Shown piece after piece: positions 1 to 9,084 of a stretch of DNA of 64,000 bases. The number at the start of each line of letters is the position of its first letter. Positions within the stretch are counted from its first letter, which is position 1. A program made the translations under genes and the position numbers. The stretch covers positions 102,392 to 166,391 of the forward strand of contig JANQPT010000011.1 in NCBI GenBank assembly GCA_028285345.1, given 5' to 3'. This DNA is from Planctomycetales bacterium (GTDB lineage: Bacteria > Planctomycetota > Planctomycetia > Planctomycetales > Planctomycetaceae). Under the pieces are notes generated by a model, which had not been told where the DNA came from, ran no database searches, and saw nothing but the letters and a program-made list of their open reading frames with translations.

Positions 1-1314
1 GACGTCGCGTTTAAAGACGTCGCAAAGCACCGCAAACCCACCCGCCATGTCGCCGTACAGCGTGCAGTATCCGACGGCCAATTCGCTCTTGTTGCCCGTT
101 GCCAGCGGTAGCCAGCCGTAGCGGTTGCTGCGAATCATCACCATCGCGCCGCGAATGCGTGCCTGCAGATTCTGGTCCGCGAGCCCGCCCGGTTGGGAGG
201 AGACATCCTCGCCGATGACCGCACTCTGCTCGTAGGCACGGTGCACATCGTCGATGGAAATGATTTCGTAGTCCACTCCCAGCAGTTCGGCCATCTGCCG
301 GGCGTCGTTGACGCTGTGGTCGCTGCTGTAGCGGCTGGGCATCAGCAGCGCATGTACATGCTCCGCTCCCAATGCGGCCGCGGCCACATAACAGGCCAGG
401 GCGCTGTCAATTCCGCCGGATAGTCCCAAGACGGCGTCTTGGAAGCCGCACTTGCCCGCATAATCTCGCAGCCCGAGGACCAACGCGTCAAACAGTCGCC
501 GCGCCCGCGGGATGTCTTCAATGGGAATTTTGCTGGGGAGTCGATCCATATCAATGATCGCAAAGTCGGTTTCAAACCGCGCCAAGTGTGTCACGAGTTC
601 ACCGTCCGCATTCATCACAAAGCTGTTGCCGTCGAAGACCAAATCGTCGTTACCGCCGACCTGGTTGACGAACACGAACGGACGTCCGTGCGCGCGGATG
701 TGCCGCTGAATGAGACTGCGGCGGCGGTCCGGCTTGTCGAGTTCAAACGGACTGGCTGAGACGTTGATAAACAGCTCCGCCCCCGCGTCGGCCAGTTCCG
801 CGATTGGATCGCGTTGATAGGCTCGTTCGTGCCGGTAGGCGGGCTCGACTTCGTGCCACCAGGCGTCCTCGCAGATATGAACTCCCAACAGCCGGCCGCG
901 AAACTCCAGCGGACGGGCGGACGCTGCGGGGAAGAAATAGCGCCGCTCGTCAAACACGTCGTAGTTGGGCAGCAACGTCTTTTGGACCGTCTCGATAATC
1001 TTTCCGCCGGAGAGCAGGCTGACGCTATTGGCGATTCGGCCTTCGGGGACGCCGCCGCTGTCGGGGTATCCCACAAGCAGCCCCAATTCCGGCGGCAGCC
1101 GCTGCGCCAGTGATTCTACGGTGCGGCGGCAGGCGGCGACGAAGCCCTCGCGGAGCAGCAGGTCCTTGGGCGGATAGCCGGAAATAACCAACTCCGGCGC
1201 CACCAACAACTCGGCGCCGTCATCGGCGGCGCGCGCAGCAGCGGCTTCGACGAGAGCAGCGTTTCCCGCCAAGTCGCCGACAGTTGGATTGAGCTGGGCA
1301 ATTGCAATCTTCAT
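1..1314 (-). CDS. nadE: Glutamine-dependent NAD+ synthetase, 3' end cut by window edge
   Basis: This gene makes NAD+ from deamido-NAD+, ATP and glutamine in the cytoplasm. I translated 438 codons from the ATG at 1314; the frame is still open at base 1, so the C-terminus is missing. The N-terminal half is a nitrilase-type glutaminase domain: it begins [14 protein letters not shown] and carries the CEDAW nucleophile-cysteine motif. The C-terminal half opens with the ATP-pyrophosphatase P-loop [12 protein letters not shown], followed by [15 protein letters not shown]. The two-domain form uses glutamine directly rather than free ammonia. It stands alone, with no clear operon partner in the window. 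Confidence 0.95.
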   Translation of the reverse strand, partial: MKIAIAQLNPTVGDLAGNAALVEAAAARAADDGAELLVAPELVISGYPPKDLLLREGFVAACRRTVESLAQRLPPELGLLVGYPDSGGVPEGRIANSVSLLSGGKIIETVQKTLLPNYDVFDERRYFFPAASARPLEFRGRLLGVHICEDAWWHEVEPAYRHERAYQRDPIAELADAGAELFINVSASPFELDKPDRRRSLIQRHIRAHGRPFVFVNQVGGNDDLVFDGNSFVMNADGELVTHLARFETDFAIIDMDRLPSKIPIEDIPRARRLFDALVLGLRDYAGKCGFQDAVLGLSGGIDSALACYVAAAALGAEHVHALLMPSRYSSDHSVNDARQMAELLGVDYEIISIDDVHRAYEQSAVIGEDVSSQPGGLADQNLQARIRGAMVMIRSNRYGWLPLATGNKSELAVGYCTLYGDMAGGFAVLCDVFKRDV

Positions 1315-1409
1315 CGTGGCAAAAATCTGTTCGAAATCAACGCGTTCTTGGAAGCGGCTGTACGAGCGGGTGCATTTCCCAGAATGTACGCAACAATGAA
1401 AACTCTCCC

Positions 1410-1565
1410 GGGTGGCCGCGATTGCAACGCAATCGGGGTGCCGCAGGCACACAAGGCGGCAATTTCACCGTTCCCTGTCTGGCGCATCCGCAGAACAGTT
1501 TCACGCTGAAATTGCCGCCTCTTGCAGGCAAAGCCTGCCCGATTGCTGCGCAATCGCGGCCACCC
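1410..1565. repeat. Large imperfect inverted repeat (about 62-bp arms) with nested hairpins
   Basis: The gap between nadE and the SGNH gene (1315-1691) contains two arms, about 1410-1472 and 1502-1565, that are near-perfect reverse complements around a roughly 30-bp spacer. Each arm folds into its own small hairpins. CGATTGC-AAC-GCAATCG on the left matches CGATTGC-TGC-GCAATCG on the right. GTGCC-GCA-GGCAC on the left is replaced by GCAGGC-AAA-GCCTGC on the right. The change keeps pairing while altering sequence, which suggests selection on structure. I found no second copy in the window. It resembles a REP doublet or small non-autonomous element. I see nothing else in the rest of the gap. Confidence 0.75.
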
Positions 1566-1691
1566 TTGGATTGACGATGAACGTTTCATGCCAAGTGCAA
1601 ACCAGGGAATGCACCCTGTACGAGTATAGTCCGCCGCCTCGGGCGACGACAGCGACACCGGACTTCGCGAAACCAGAGGATCGTTGGCCGC

Positions 1692-3185
1692 TTAATCGCC
1701 GTCTTTCGCTTTCAGCATCGGCCCGTCGGCGCGTCCGGCGGACCAGGCGCGGAGGTTTTCCAGCGTCCGCTGTCCGCGCAAATGATAGAGATCGTCCAGC
1801 GAGTTGAGGTGTTTGTCATACGCCTCATCACGCTTTTGCCGCCAGCCGACGGGCCAGGTGAGTTGGCCGGATTCCAGCAAGTAGTCAGCGATCGCGTTGG
1901 CGATTTGTTGGTGGCCGTTGAAGTTCGGATGGATGTGATCGACAAGCTGGGCGCCTCCCAAAATTCCGGTCGAAGTTTGTCCCTCCAGCATCCAGTGCAC
2001 GTTGATCAAGGGCGTCCCGGTCTCGGCGGCAATGTCGGCAAGTTCGCGTTCCAGTGCGGAGATCATTCTCAGCGGACAAATGTCCTCATCGCGGGCCCGC
2101 ACAAAGGCGGCGCGCGCTTCGGCGTGCAATGCGCGTGCGGCGAAGCACTTGCCAAGCTCGTAATGTGCGGCAGCATAACGGTCATCAAGTGCGATCGCCT
2201 GTTTGAGCAGGGCGATGGCGCCGTCGAGATCCGTACGGTACGCCGCACGAGCTCGCTCCATGAGTTCGTTCCACTGCGCCAACTCGTCATCGGTCAGATC
2301 GTCGCGGTGCTGTGATTTGAACGGCGGGCAATCCGCCAGATTTGACGGCGGCGCGATCAACACGACGGGCACCTGTGCCTCTTTCGCCAGCGCCAGCATT
2401 CGCCGCAGATTGTGAGCGTAGTGCGCGACAATCCCCTCCGTTCGGTCGTCGTCGCGATGATAGGCTTCGATGCCATTGCGATAGTCCAGCAAGGCGTCCG
2501 CCTCGGATTTGAGTTGGGGTTTGGCGGTGTCACCGTCATCCGCTGACGCCCCGGCATTGAACGTCTCGCGCAGCAGCCGAAATGATCGCAGACGTGACAA
2601 CGCCTGCAGCGGATACTTTAGTAGGGCGGGAGTATGTTTGATGTGCGCGTAGGAGCGGTCTTCCAGAAACTCGTTATGGCCGGTGCAAATGACAATGAGA
2701 TCCGGCTGATACGTCAGGCACTCTTCGAGAATCGGCACCAATCGATAGCTGGCGTAGGAGATGCCGCCGCAGTTAACGACCTCCCAGTTGACGGTGGGGT
2801 CGGGCGCTGTGAGGTTCAGTCGCAGCCAGGTGGTAAACGCGGTCGGTGTGGAGTAAGGACGGCCCTGGACCGTCGATCCGCCCAAACAGAAGATGCGAAA
2901 CGTGTTCGGCGGTTTTTGAGCGGGAAACGACTCGGCCGCGAAAAACTTCAGCCGCGACGGCGCAATGACCATCCGCTCGTTTGATTCGTCGGGCACGAAC
3001 AGGGGATGGATCGTGGAAAAGCCGACAAACGGATCGACGTCGCGATACGCGCGACCCCAATCGAAGCCGATGCAGAGCAACTCAAACAAGAGGAACGGAG
3101 TCAGGCCAAGCAACACGGCTGCGAGCCGGAATGCCCATCGTTTCCGGCGGCTGGTCGTTCTCGTTTGTGGCTCAGCTTCGGTCAT
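1692..3185 (-). CDS. Membrane-anchored SGNH/GDSL-type esterase with a TPR-like insertion
   Basis: The 497-residue protein has an N-terminal signal anchor (about residues 16-40) after a basic stretch, so the rest probably faces outward. The SGNH hydrolase blocks are visible: FCLGGSTVQG near residue 100 (the nucleophile Ser block), GGISYAS, then TGHNEFLE with the Asn of block III, and DHIHPN near the C-terminus with the catalytic Asp and His. Between blocks III and V a TPR-like segment occurs (DGAIALLKQAIALDDRYAA, then HYELGKCF), which is unusual for simple GDSL lipases. The substrate is unknown; deacylation of a glycan or an envelope lipid is a reasonable guess. Start chosen at the ATG at 3185. 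Confidence 0.75.
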   Translation of the reverse strand: MTEAEPQTRTTSRRKRWAFRLAAVLLGLTPFLLFELLCIGFDWGRAYRDVDPFVGFSTIHPLFVPDESNERMVIAPSRLKFFAAESFPAQKPPNTFRIFCLGGSTVQGRPYSTPTAFTTWLRLNLTAPDPTVNWEVVNCGGISYASYRLVPILEECLTYQPDLIVICTGHNEFLEDRSYAHIKHTPALLKYPLQALSRLRSFRLLRETFNAGASADDGDTAKPQLKSEADALLDYRNGIEAYHRDDDRTEGIVAHYAHNLRRMLALAKEAQVPVVLIAPPSNLADCPPFKSQHRDDLTDDELAQWNELMERARAAYRTDLDGAIALLKQAIALDDRYAAAHYELGKCFAARALHAEARAAFVRARDEDICPLRMISALERELADIAAETGTPLINVHWMLEGQTSTGILGGAQLVDHIHPNFNGHQQIANAIADYLLESGQLTWPVGWRQKRDEAYDKHLNSLDDLYHLRGQRTLENLRAWSAGRADGPMLKAKDGD

Positions 3186-3331
3186 GCATGCCTGATCCGC
3201 ACTGGTGAAAGGCTGTTTGAATTATACTACAATGAGCGCCGTCTCGCTGATTTTTGCACAATGACATATAAGAGACCCGCGTTGGCAATCAACGTCCTCC
3301 CGCGATCAAACAAATGGTTCCAGGTCAATCT

Positions 3332-3796
3332 ATGAATCAAAACCTCGAAGAGAAACTACGCGAATTGGGCTATGAACTTCCCACCCCTCCGGCGGCGGTC
3401 GGAAACTACGTCCCCGTGGTGCGGACAGGGAATCTGCTCGTCACCAGCGGGCAGTTGCCGTTTGTCGGTCGGGAAATCGTATTTGCCGGCAAGCTGGGCG
3501 CGGAACTCCACGAACAGCAAGGCGCCGACGCCGCGAAAATCTGCGTGGTTAACGCGCTGGCGCAGCTCAAGTCGGCAATTGGCGATCTGCGAAATATCAC
3601 GCAGATCGTGCGGCTGGAAGGCTACGTCCACTCCGCGGATGGATTTCAGAATCAGCCGCAGGTGCTGAACGGCGCCTCGGAACTGCTGGTCGAGCTGTTC
3701 GGCGACGCCGGACGCCACACGCGAGTGGCGCTGGGCATCCATGAAATGCCACTCAACGCCGCGGTGCAAATCTCACTGTGGGCGGAAGTTGCGTAG
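3332..3796 (+). CDS. RidA family protein (enamine/imine deaminase-like)
   Basis: This is a small cytoplasmic protein of 154 residues. Members of the YjgF/YER057c/UK114 family form trimers that hydrolyse reactive 2-aminoacrylate-type enamines. Visible family features are [10 protein letters not shown] after an N-terminal helix, the central [16 protein letters not shown] and the C-terminal [20 protein letters not shown] end (here [16 protein letters not shown]). The sequence resembles the longer RidA subfamily (about 150 residues) rather than classic 128-residue RidA. An upstream in-frame ATG at 3314 would add six residues, MVPGQS; I prefer 3332 because family members start near the ELGYELP helix. 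The exact substrate cannot be read from sequence. Confidence 0.88.
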   Translation: MNQNLEEKLRELGYELPTPPAAVGNYVPVVRTGNLLVTSGQLPFVGREIVFAGKLGAELHEQQGADAAKICVVNALAQLKSAIGDLRNITQIVRLEGYVHSADGFQNQPQVLNGASELLVELFGDAGRHTRVALGIHEMPLNAAVQISLWAEVA

Positions 3797-3861
3797 GTCG
3801 CGCTGCGTCCAACGCCACCGCACGGTCCCACCGCGCTCTGGATCGATGAACTGATCGCAGG

Positions 3862-6309
3862 CTATTTCGCAGCGGTTTGCGGCGCCGGTTGGTGACCGGG
3901 AGCGGCGATGAAGTTCAGCAGCCCCTTGGCGTCCTCCGCGTTCCAGATGCGAATCTCACCGTCGTAGCTGCCCGTGGCGATTCTTTTTGAACCCGGGTGG
4001 AACGTGATCGTGTAGACCCAATCGTTGTGGCCTTTGAAGTCACGCACTTTCTTGCCGTCGGCGAGTTTGTGCTCGCGGGCCAATTTGTCGGCACTACTGC
4101 TGAAAATACGTCCGTCTTTGGTGACGACGACTTCATAGATCTCATTGCCGAAGCCGCCGATCGCTCGGACTTGCTTCGCGTCTGCGGGATTCCAGACGCG
4201 AATGTTTTTGTCGCGTCCTGACGTGATGACCTGTTTGCCGTCGCCGCTGAAGCTGACCCCGAACACCGGTTGCCCGTGCGACGGGAAGGTCACCAGAGAA
4301 TCACCTTTGACCGCGTCGAAGACCTTGGACGTCTTATCCCGGCTGGCGGAGGCCAGTTTGGCTCCGTCGGGCGACCAGGCGAGATCCATCACCCAGTCGG
4401 CGTGATCTTCGATCAGCAATTGCCGCTTGCCGGTGGCAACGTCAAACACTCGAATCGCCCGATCGGCGCCGGCGGTCGCCAGACGTTTGCCGTCGGGGCT
4501 GAATTTCACGGTGAATAGGGAATCTTGCGACGTGACAAAATCACGAATCAGCTTTCCGCTCGCGACGTCGAACAGCTTGACTTCACCCATCTGGGCGGGA
4601 GTGCCGGCGGCGACGGCGACCGTCTTGCCGTCGGGTGAAAAATCAATACCGTATACCCGCTCGGCAACATTGGTGATGCGACGCAGCCGCTTTCCGTCCG
4701 ATGCGGAAAACAGCAAGACCTCATGGTATCCGGAACTGGCCAACGTGTTGCCATCGGGGCTGAATTGCAGCGCTGTGATCGGCATTGGCACACGGTAGCT
4801 TTCCGGCGGGACCGGCTGCGGCAATTTGGGAACGATTGTGGCCAAGACCGCATTGGACTGCACGCCCGCATCGAGAGCAGCGCCGAAATTGATCCATTTC
4901 TTGACCAGGGCGATCTCTTCGTCGGTCAACGGATCGGCGTCTTCGGGCATCGATCCATCTTCAATCATCAAAAACAGGTTGGAACTTTCGGCATCCTTGG
5001 GAACCACCGTGTCGCCCTGCTCGCCGCCTTTCATGATTCCGGCGAACGTCTCCATGTTGAGACGGCCCTTGGCGGTCCTGGCGTTGTGGCAGGCCAAACA
5101 CCGTTTGGCGAAGATCGGCGCCACTTGCTCGGAAAACATGACGAACTTGTCAATCTTCACGAGAGCCCGCTGCGAAGCCTTGAGTTTGCCGACGTGCTCG
5201 GCCGCGACGGTGTTGAATGCCAGTTGCAGCTTCGCCGTTTCCTCGCTGACCGGCTTCTCAGCCGCCTCGGCTTGTTTGACCGATTCCTCGGCGGCGGCAA
5301 GATTTTTCTTGCGTGTTTCGACTAATCCTTGCGCAGTCTTTACGGCCGCATCACTGTCGTTCTTTGCCTTGTCGGCCTTCTGTGCAGCGGCTTGGGCGTC
5401 TTTGTGCTTCTTGTCGGCATCAGCGGCGGCTTTTGCTGCCGCTGCGGCTTTCTCCGCATGGGCTTTCGCGACCTTAGCCTCGTCAGCAGCGCTTTTATCG
5501 GCCAACGCCTTCAACTTGATGAGTGATTCGTTTTTCGGTGCGGTGGCCAACGCGGCTGCGGCGCTGGCGGCGGTTTCGGCAAGGGCCTTGGAAGTTGCCG
5601 CCGACATCTTGGCGACTTTGTCGGCGCCCGCCTTGGCGTCGGCGGCTTTCTTCTGAGCGGCCGCGGTTGCGGTCACGGCAGCGTCCGCTTTCGTCTTCGC
5701 TGCAGCAGCTTTCTTGGCGGCTTCCATCTTGGCTGGAACGTCCTTTTCCGCGGCCGCCAGATTCGCCTTGGCTTTGCGGTGCGCGGCTTTCGCCATTTGG
5801 ACGGCGGCTTTGTGCGTCTTCAGTTTCTCTTTCGCGGCCGTTAGCACTTTCTCAGCTGCTGCGCGTCGAGTTCCAACTTCGTCCGCGGCCGCCGCCAGTT
5901 CCACGGCCAGTTCTTGGTTGATGATCGGTTGCAGTTTGGCCAGTTGCGTTTGCACTTCTTTGGTCTTCGCATCGGCGGCCTTCTTTGCGGAGTCGTACGC
6001 CGCCTGCGCGGCCTTGGCCGCTTCTTGAGCCGTCACCAGAGCATCTGCCGCCTTCTTGGCCGCCTCGGCCGCCTTAGCGGCCGCATCACGGGCGGACTTG
6101 GCTGCGGCGGCGAGCGTCTTTTGTTTGGACGAAGCATCGGCAGCCGCCTTTTGTGCCGCATCGGCCTTCGCTTTGATGTCGGCCGCCTGTTTTTTGAGCG
6201 CCGCCGCTTTCTCCTTGGCCGACGGCTCATCGGCATGCAACGCGCCGGTCACAAGGATGAAACAGGACACGAGTAAGGCGCAGCTTGCAAGTTTTGGTAT
6301 CCGTGCCAT
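3862..6309 (-). CDS. Secreted Ala/Lys-rich coiled-coil protein with PSCyt1-type cytochrome c and WD40 propeller
   Basis: The 815-residue protein starts with a signal peptide (about residues 1-26, ending ALHA). A very long Ala/Lys/Asp-rich helical stretch follows, to about residue 375, predicted as coiled coil. Then comes a single class-I cytochrome-like module with FAKRCLACHNARTAKGRL (CxxCH) and the downstream Met region DGSMPEDADPLTDEEI, matching the planctomycete cytochrome C type. The C-terminal half carries about seven WD40 repeats, recognisable from repeated FSPDGK and VFDVATG segments. It probably acts in the periplasm, either as an electron-transfer scaffold or in adhesion. The fusion of a coil of more than 350 residues to cytochrome and WD40 modules is the odd feature. 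It converges with ridA. Confidence 0.85.
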   Translation of the reverse strand: MARIPKLASCALLVSCFILVTGALHADEPSAKEKAAALKKQAADIKAKADAAQKAAADASSKQKTLAAAAKSARDAAAKAAEAAKKAADALVTAQEAAKAAQAAYDSAKKAADAKTKEVQTQLAKLQPIINQELAVELAAAADEVGTRRAAAEKVLTAAKEKLKTHKAAVQMAKAAHRKAKANLAAAEKDVPAKMEAAKKAAAAKTKADAAVTATAAAQKKAADAKAGADKVAKMSAATSKALAETAASAAAALATAPKNESLIKLKALADKSAADEAKVAKAHAEKAAAAAKAAADADKKHKDAQAAAQKADKAKNDSDAAVKTAQGLVETRKKNLAAAEESVKQAEAAEKPVSEETAKLQLAFNTVAAEHVGKLKASQRALVKIDKFVMFSEQVAPIFAKRCLACHNARTAKGRLNMETFAGIMKGGEQGDTVVPKDAESSNLFLMIEDGSMPEDADPLTDEEIALVKKWINFGAALDAGVQSNAVLATIVPKLPQPVPPESYRVPMPITALQFSPDGNTLASSGYHEVLLFSASDGKRLRRITNVAERVYGIDFSPDGKTVAVAAGTPAQMGEVKLFDVASGKLIRDFVTSQDSLFTVKFSPDGKRLATAGADRAIRVFDVATGKRQLLIEDHADWVMDLAWSPDGAKLASASRDKTSKVFDAVKGDSLVTFPSHGQPVFGVSFSGDGKQVITSGRDKNIRVWNPADAKQVRAIGGFGNEIYEVVVTKDGRIFSSSADKLAREHKLADGKKVRDFKGHNDWVYTITFHPGSKRIATGSYDGEIRIWNAEDAKGLLNFIAAPGHQPAPQTAAK

Positions 6310-6796
6310 GATTCGACGCTCCCCTAGATCAAGATGACTGACACGGTTGAACGCACCGGCGAAATTGCGAGAAGTCGCGTTTCTGGTGGTGCCGTCAACC
6401 GAGTGATGTCGCTCGTGGATGTTGCTGAAGGTGTGCTCGGTGTCGCCAGCAAACTAGCGACGGTGTGCTTGAATGCGGAGATTCTCGACGCCGTCCCGCA
6501 ATCTCAAGGGACTGCCGACGGACGAGAGAGAGATCTCCGCCTCAGTATCCAGCTTACCAAATCGCTTAAACGCGATTCCAGCCTGAGATTACGGCAGAGG
6601 GGAGAATCCAGGGAAATTCTTCGCCGAAGAATCCCGGAAATCCGGCGATATTTGCGCTGCTGCGGCCCATTTCGGAGGTCGACTGCGAAATCTCGAACGC
6701 GCCGAGGGAAACGGAACAGGGAGAGTCAGGTCGGAATTGAATTCTGCAGTACCAATCAGCCGGTCACACCACAGATTTGCGGAGTCGGTCAAACGC
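6310..6796. other. Intergenic stretch, no gene supported
   Basis: Between the cytochrome/WD40 gene and the tiny basic-protein gene there are about 490 bases with an open but uncharacteristic frame on the plus strand. Its translation is rich in Arg and Ser, shows no domain and no plausible ribosome binding site, and I do not accept it. I see no hairpin with a U-run and no repeat here. It probably holds the promoter of the leftward gene. Confidence 0.5.
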
Positions 6797-6886
6797 CTAG
6801 CCTTTGCGATGGCGAATCTTGCTGCGCATTTTTCGCTTCTTACGCCCGATCTTCCGCCGACCTTTACCTGTCTTCTTCGTACCCAT
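6797..6886 (-). CDS. Tiny highly basic protein (29 aa), probably a ribosome-associated AURKAIP1/COX24-like peptide
   Basis: The minus strand encodes 29 residues starting MGTKKTGKGRRKIGRKK and ending SKIRHRKG, followed by a TAG stop. A GGGGAG Shine-Dalgarno sits 10 bases before the ATG, better than most starts in this window. More than half of the residues are Lys or Arg. Such peptides, annotated as AURKAIP1/COX24 domain proteins in planctomycetes and related to small ribosomal subunit proteins, fit this composition and the K-K-R-x-K-M-R pattern. That assignment is from memory of the family and is inference. The gene is too short for usual gene finders. Confidence 0.6.
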   Translation of the reverse strand: MGTKKTGKGRRKIGRKKRKMRSKIRHRKG

Positions 6887-7097
6887 ACGCGAATCGCTCC
6901 CCCCGGTTTGTCATCAGTTTTTGTTGGAATTCCAAGAATCCCATTAATTAACAAACTCGAAGATTTTCTTCAAGAGCCGTCCGGCCCGGGATTGTTTGCC
7001 TCGCCGGTCATTCCGCTTTGTGTATGATGTCTGTGGCGTCCAGAGCCAGCCGTGATGCTCGGACGAAGGTCAGACCAATTCCGCGAGATTTACAATC

Positions 7098-8099
7098 ATG
7101 AATTACCGCAATTTAGGAGCGTGTGGCGTCAAAGTCTCCCCATTGTGTCTGGGAACAATGATGTTCGGCGGACCGACGGATGAGTCGGATTCATTGGAAA
7201 TCATCAACCGGGCGTTCGATGACGGGATCAATTTCATCGACACCGCCGACATCTACAACGCGGGACGTTCCGAGGAAGTGGTTGGAAAGGCGATTGCCGG
7301 CCGCCGCGATGAGGTTGTCCTGGCAACTAAGGGCGTGCAGCCAATGGGCGAGGGACCCAATGATCGGGGTGCGAGCCGCTATCACTTGATGCAGGCCCTG
7401 GACGCCAGTCTGCGGCGGCTTTCGGTCGACCACATTGATCTGTATTACGTACACGCTCCCGACTACCAGACGACGGTTGAAGAAACGCTACGGGCCTTGG
7501 ACGACATGGTCCGGTCGGGCCGAGTGCGGTACCTGGCCTGTTCCAATTACCGCGCGTGGAAGCTGTGCGAAGCGCTGTGGACCAGCGATAAACTGAACCT
7601 TAACCAATTCGTCTGTATTCAACCGCTCTACAACATCGTCAACCGCGACATTGAAGTGGAGCTATTGCCGCTCTGCCGCGACAAAGGAATCGGCGTCGTC
7701 AGCTATAGTCCGCTCGCTCGGGGCATCTTGACCGGCAAGTACCGGCCAGGGCAGCCGTTTCCCGAAGGGAGCCGGGCGGCGCGCAACGACAAACGGATGC
7801 AACAAGCAGAGCTACGCGAGGAGAGTTTCGTCGCCGCACAACAGATCACCGCACACTGTGACGGCAAAAGCGTCGCGCCGAGCCAATTTGCGCTGGCGTG
7901 GTGCTTGGCAAACCCGATCGTCACGTCGATCATCATCGGCCCGCGCACGATGGAACAATATGCCGACAACTTGGCGGCGCTGGAGGTGACGATTACGGAC
8001 GCGGACGAGGAGTTTGTTGACGGGATTGTTCCACCCGGTTGCCATACGGGACACGCCTTTCAAGACACGGCCTATCCGATCACGGGCCGCGGATTGTAA
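7098..8099 (+). CDS. Aldo/keto reductase
   Basis: The 333-residue protein is a cytoplasmic NAD(P)H-dependent oxidoreductase of the AKR superfamily with a TIM barrel. The catalytic tetrad is visible: Asp48 and Tyr53 in FIDTADIYNAGRSE, Lys78 in LATKG and His119 in LYYVHAPD. The cofactor region appears at VSYSPLARGILTGKY and near the C-terminus as SIIIGPRTMEQYADNL. The last residues (GCHTGHAFQDTAYP) form a longer tail than in many YajO/Tas-like members. The substrate is unknown, most likely a sugar or aldehyde. It is isolated on the plus strand, with the leftward sulfatase-trmL-dgkA operon converging on it. Confidence 0.92.
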   Translation: MNYRNLGACGVKVSPLCLGTMMFGGPTDESDSLEIINRAFDDGINFIDTADIYNAGRSEEVVGKAIAGRRDEVVLATKGVQPMGEGPNDRGASRYHLMQALDASLRRLSVDHIDLYYVHAPDYQTTVEETLRALDDMVRSGRVRYLACSNYRAWKLCEALWTSDKLNLNQFVCIQPLYNIVNRDIEVELLPLCRDKGIGVVSYSPLARGILTGKYRPGQPFPEGSRAARNDKRMQQAELREESFVAAQQITAHCDGKSVAPSQFALAWCLANPIVTSIIIGPRTMEQYADNLAALEVTITDADEEFVDGIVPPGCHTGHAFQDTAYPITGRGL

Positions 8100-8223
8100 G
8101 CACTACTTGTCATCGCGCGAGCGAATCGATGAAGCGTCGTCAACTGGTCGTCGTTTGTAGGGATCGAAATTTGTACCGAAGCGACGAAGATTCGTCAGCG
8201 GGCCGCTGAATCGAAAGTTCATC

Positions 8224-8595
8224 TCAGCGATCAAAAACCAACTCCCACAGTGGCGGTCCTAGGATTAACAATCCAATTGAGACCGAAAACAGGGCCAGAA
8301 CGAGCACTGCGGCTGCCGCGATGTCTTTACTCGTTTTGGCCAGCGCATGAAACTCGGGAGAGGCGAGGTCCACGACCGCTTCCAGCGCCGAGTTGAACAA
8401 TTCTGCGGAGATCACACAGCCGATCGTCAATAATAACAGCCCCCACTCGATCGGGCCGATTTGCAGCAACAGACCCAGTGCGATAACGACCAGGGCACAA
8501 ACGAGGTGAATCCTCAGATTCCGTTCACGGCGAATCGCTTGGAACAGCCCCGAAAACGCGTGAGCAAAACTCTGTTTCATCGGCGAAAAATCCAT
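8224..8595 (-). CDS. dgkA: Diacylglycerol/undecaprenol kinase family protein
   Basis: This 123-residue integral membrane kinase phosphorylates diacylglycerol or undecaprenol. Three transmembrane helices are evident (about residues 30-48, 50-70 and 95-117). The family motif is present: CVISAELFNSALEAVVDL, containing the E-x-x-N-(S/T)-A-(I/L)-E core, followed by AKTSKDIAAAAV with the Lys-Asp pair used for ATP binding. It is the last gene of a leftward run: sulfatase, trmL, dgkA, with only 8 bases between trmL and this gene. Which lipid it uses cannot be decided from sequence; Gram-positive-type members prefer undecaprenol. An internal ATG at residue 6 is an alternative start. Confidence 0.88.
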   Translation of the reverse strand: MDFSPMKQSFAHAFSGLFQAIRRERNLRIHLVCALVVIALGLLLQIGPIEWGLLLLTIGCVISAELFNSALEAVVDLASPEFHALAKTSKDIAAAAVLVLALFSVSIGLLILGPPLWELVFDR

Positions 8596-8603
8596 CTGAA
8601 CAA

Positions 8604-9080
8604 CTACTTGAGTCCGCCGAATTGCCGGACGGCCTCATACATGACTGCGGTTGCCGTGCTCGCCAAGTTGAGGCTGCGGACTTCGTCACGCATCGGGTAC
8701 TGCAGCGTCCGTGCGGCGTTCTCCTGCAACAACCCTTCCGGCAGTCCCCGCGTTTCGCTGCCGAACACCACGACGTCACCGGCTTGAAAATCGGCGTCCC
8801 AAACCAGCCGACGCCCGAACTTTGTGATGTACCACCAGCGGCGGTCGGGAAGACGCTCCTCCAACTCCCGCAAGTCGTCCACCGCTTCCCACTCGACGTA
8901 TTGCCAATAATCCATTCCGGAACGGCGAAGATGTTTGGCATCGAGATGAAAACCGAGCGGGCGAACCAGCCACAGTTTCGCGCCAATTGCCACACACGTC
9001 CGGCCGATATTCCCGGTATTTTGAGGAATGTCCGGTTGATAGAGAACGACGTGTAACAAGGGCGAGACTGGTTTCGACAT
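8604..9080 (-). CDS. trmL: tRNA (cytidine(34)-2'-O)-methyltransferase
   Basis: The 158-residue SPOUT methyltransferase 2'-O-methylates the wobble base of leucine tRNAs in the cytoplasm using S-adenosylmethionine. The sequence shows the standard TrmL/YibK blocks: [17 protein letters not shown] at the N-terminus, [16 protein letters not shown] forming part of the trefoil knot, and the C-terminal motif [15 protein letters not shown]. The length matches the family's usual 150-160. The open frame extends upstream, but that part overlaps the sulfatase gene. The ATG at 9080 ([14 protein letters not shown]) is therefore the start, only 4 bases after the sulfatase stop, so the two are surely cotranscribed. 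Confidence 0.94.
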   Translation of the reverse strand: MSKPVSPLLHVVLYQPDIPQNTGNIGRTCVAIGAKLWLVRPLGFHLDAKHLRRSGMDYWQYVEWEAVDDLRELEERLPDRRWWYITKFGRRLVWDADFQAGDVVVFGSETRGLPEGLLQENAARTLQYPMRDEVRSLNLASTATAVMYEAVRQFGGLK

Positions 9081-9084
9081 ACTG

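Noticed and set aside
1311..1658. Frame of 115 codons on the minus strand between nadE and the SGNH gene
   Set aside because: It runs across the large inverted repeat, whose symmetry explains the open frame.
4826..5656. Open frame of 276 codons on the plus strand, antisense to the Ala-rich coil
   Set aside because: It arises from the low-complexity GCC/GCG codons of the opposite gene; its translation is Ala/Ser/Phe-rich with no domain.
6334..6951. Frame of 205 codons on the plus strand before the aldo/keto reductase
   Set aside because: No ribosome binding site, Arg/Ser-rich, no domain; overlaps the better supported tiny basic-protein gene on the other strand.
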